Origin: Chamaea fasciata
Taxonomy: Eukaryota; Chordata; Aves; Passeriformes; Sylviidae
Direction: 5' to 3'
Assembly (NCBI GenBank): GCA_029207755.1
Contig: JARCOQ010000011.1
Coordinates: 26,353,712 to 26,417,711 of the forward strand
Length of the DNA: 64,000 nucleotides
Program-made: the position numbers and the translations under genes
Shown: positions 63,101-64,000 of the stretch, piece after piece
Numbering within the stretch: position 1 is the stretch's first letter
Layout of the letters: each line of letters opens with the position of its first letter
Notes under the pieces: generated by a model
Seen by the model: only the letters and a program-made list of their open reading frames with translations
What the model was told of the DNA's origin: nothing
The model's database searches: none

Positions 63101-64000
63101 TCAGTTACTGGGGCCTGTACTTCTGCAGAGCACTCAGAATTTAACAGCGGGGGAGTGGAAGAAGGGGAACATCTTGTACAGCATAAGGACAGTTTAATTT
63201 TCCACAGCTAAGAATGATAAAAATCTCCCAGTAGAGTTGAGCTGCATTTTTCTTTTAAAGAACAAAAAAAAATTAAGCTACTCTTGGTAGTTTCTGCAAG
63301 GTCCCTAGTCAAACTTCGGCTTTCTCTTTTAGCAGCAGGTCACATTAGAAATAGTTAAATAAGAAATGAAGGAGGCAGTTGCACACAAATATTGATGCCA
63401 ACAATCAGTTTGTTCATTGTTTCATCAGTTTGTTGTTGCCTATTCCAGCCAGAGTAGCTGGGGGTCTGGGCTGAGTGAGGTTGGCCCTTCCAGAGAGGAG
63501 AATTCTCAGTAACAGCACTGTGAATTAGGGAACTCTTTTCTGGTTTAGTTATGTTGACCACTGAAAAGTATTTCTTTTTTTTTCTGGCCATGTCATTCCA
63601 TCTTTCACTGATTCCCCTGACCCTGTGTATTTATTCTTTTCCTTCTGTCTGCAATCCATAGGGTTCTGGAATATCTTTTCCCTCGTAGATGCAGTATTTG
63701 CTCTGTTAATTCTTCCTTTTCTCTCTCTCTTTGAAGACCTACTGCTATGTTGAACCATCTTCCTACATCCCTGTCTTCAACCTTCATCCTCCACATCCTA
63801 GGCCTCTAGGCTGTGCTGCTGAACATGCTGATTTTTGGGCCTTGTACAATGCTAAGAATATCAGTGTTTAACAAATATCAGGATGGGAAAGGCACAGTTG
63901 CTAGAAGAGAAATAAATAGCTCGGGAAAAAAAATCGAGATACTGCTGCCTCTGCAACAGCCACTGGCTGCACTGACTGTAAAATGTAACTAAGTACTAAA

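Larger units (their letters stand above)
57006..64000. other. Gene-poor intergenic region after the CpG island
   Basis: AT-rich sequence with no recognisable exon, RNA gene or transposon. It contains A/C-rich and TA-rich simple repeats (58367-58420 and 58539-58578) and a T-run followed by a G-run (60102-60133). Open frames up to about 85 codons show no domain. Confidence 0.6.

Noticed and set aside
1..64000. CRISPR arrays, tRNA, rRNA and snRNA genes
   Set aside because: I looked for spacer-repeat patterns and familiar RNA gene motifs and found none; a covariance-model search would be needed to exclude small RNAs.

Overview
The window is nuclear DNA of a bird, possibly a songbird or another neoavian. 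Three things support this. There are vertebrate-style split exons with GT/AG junctions. There are several fragments of the avian CR1 LINE, recognised by the degenerate 8-bp 3' end (ATAGAATC-type) and the 3' UTR. There is also a solo LTR of a type I recognise from songbird genomes. Nothing is bacterial: there are no operons, no ribosome binding sites and no long real ORFs. Apart from three exons, no ORF looks like a real gene.

Layout. Positions 1-24132 hold the 3' end of one plus-strand gene, NAALADL2 (N-acetylated alpha-linked acidic dipeptidase-like 2). Its last three coding exons are at 1489-1582, 9060-9258 and 23934-24132. Their phases join correctly (0/1, 1/2, 2/stop) to give 163 residues, which are the C-terminal helical dimerisation region of the transferrin receptor/PSMA-like (M28B) family. 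The 3' UTR follows, with polyadenylation signals at 24697 and 24756 and a possible distal one at 25535. The introns are large and AT-rich. They carry an antisense CR1 copy (4924-5263), a sense solo LTR (7346-7897) and two complementary A/C-rich and G/T-rich tracts (19131-19211 and 19777-19875).

From about 25.6 kb to the end is gene-poor intergenic DNA. I found four more CR1 pieces in it (27478, 41083, 44061 and 46469), microsatellites, short tandem duplications and a pyrimidine-rich tract. In mammals the next gene after NAALADL2 is TBL1XR1; none of it is visible here.

The most striking structure is an isolated, extremely GC- and CpG-rich island at about 56096-57005. Its core (56207-56897) is a minisatellite of about 33 units built from 18-, 23- and 24-bp variants, with a 41-bp (18+23) higher-order repeat in the middle. 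The long open frames across it on both strands follow from its composition and are not genes. It could be an orphan CpG island, and possibly the promoter of an unannotated transcript, but the sequence alone does not prove that. I found no convincing new protein-coding system in the window.
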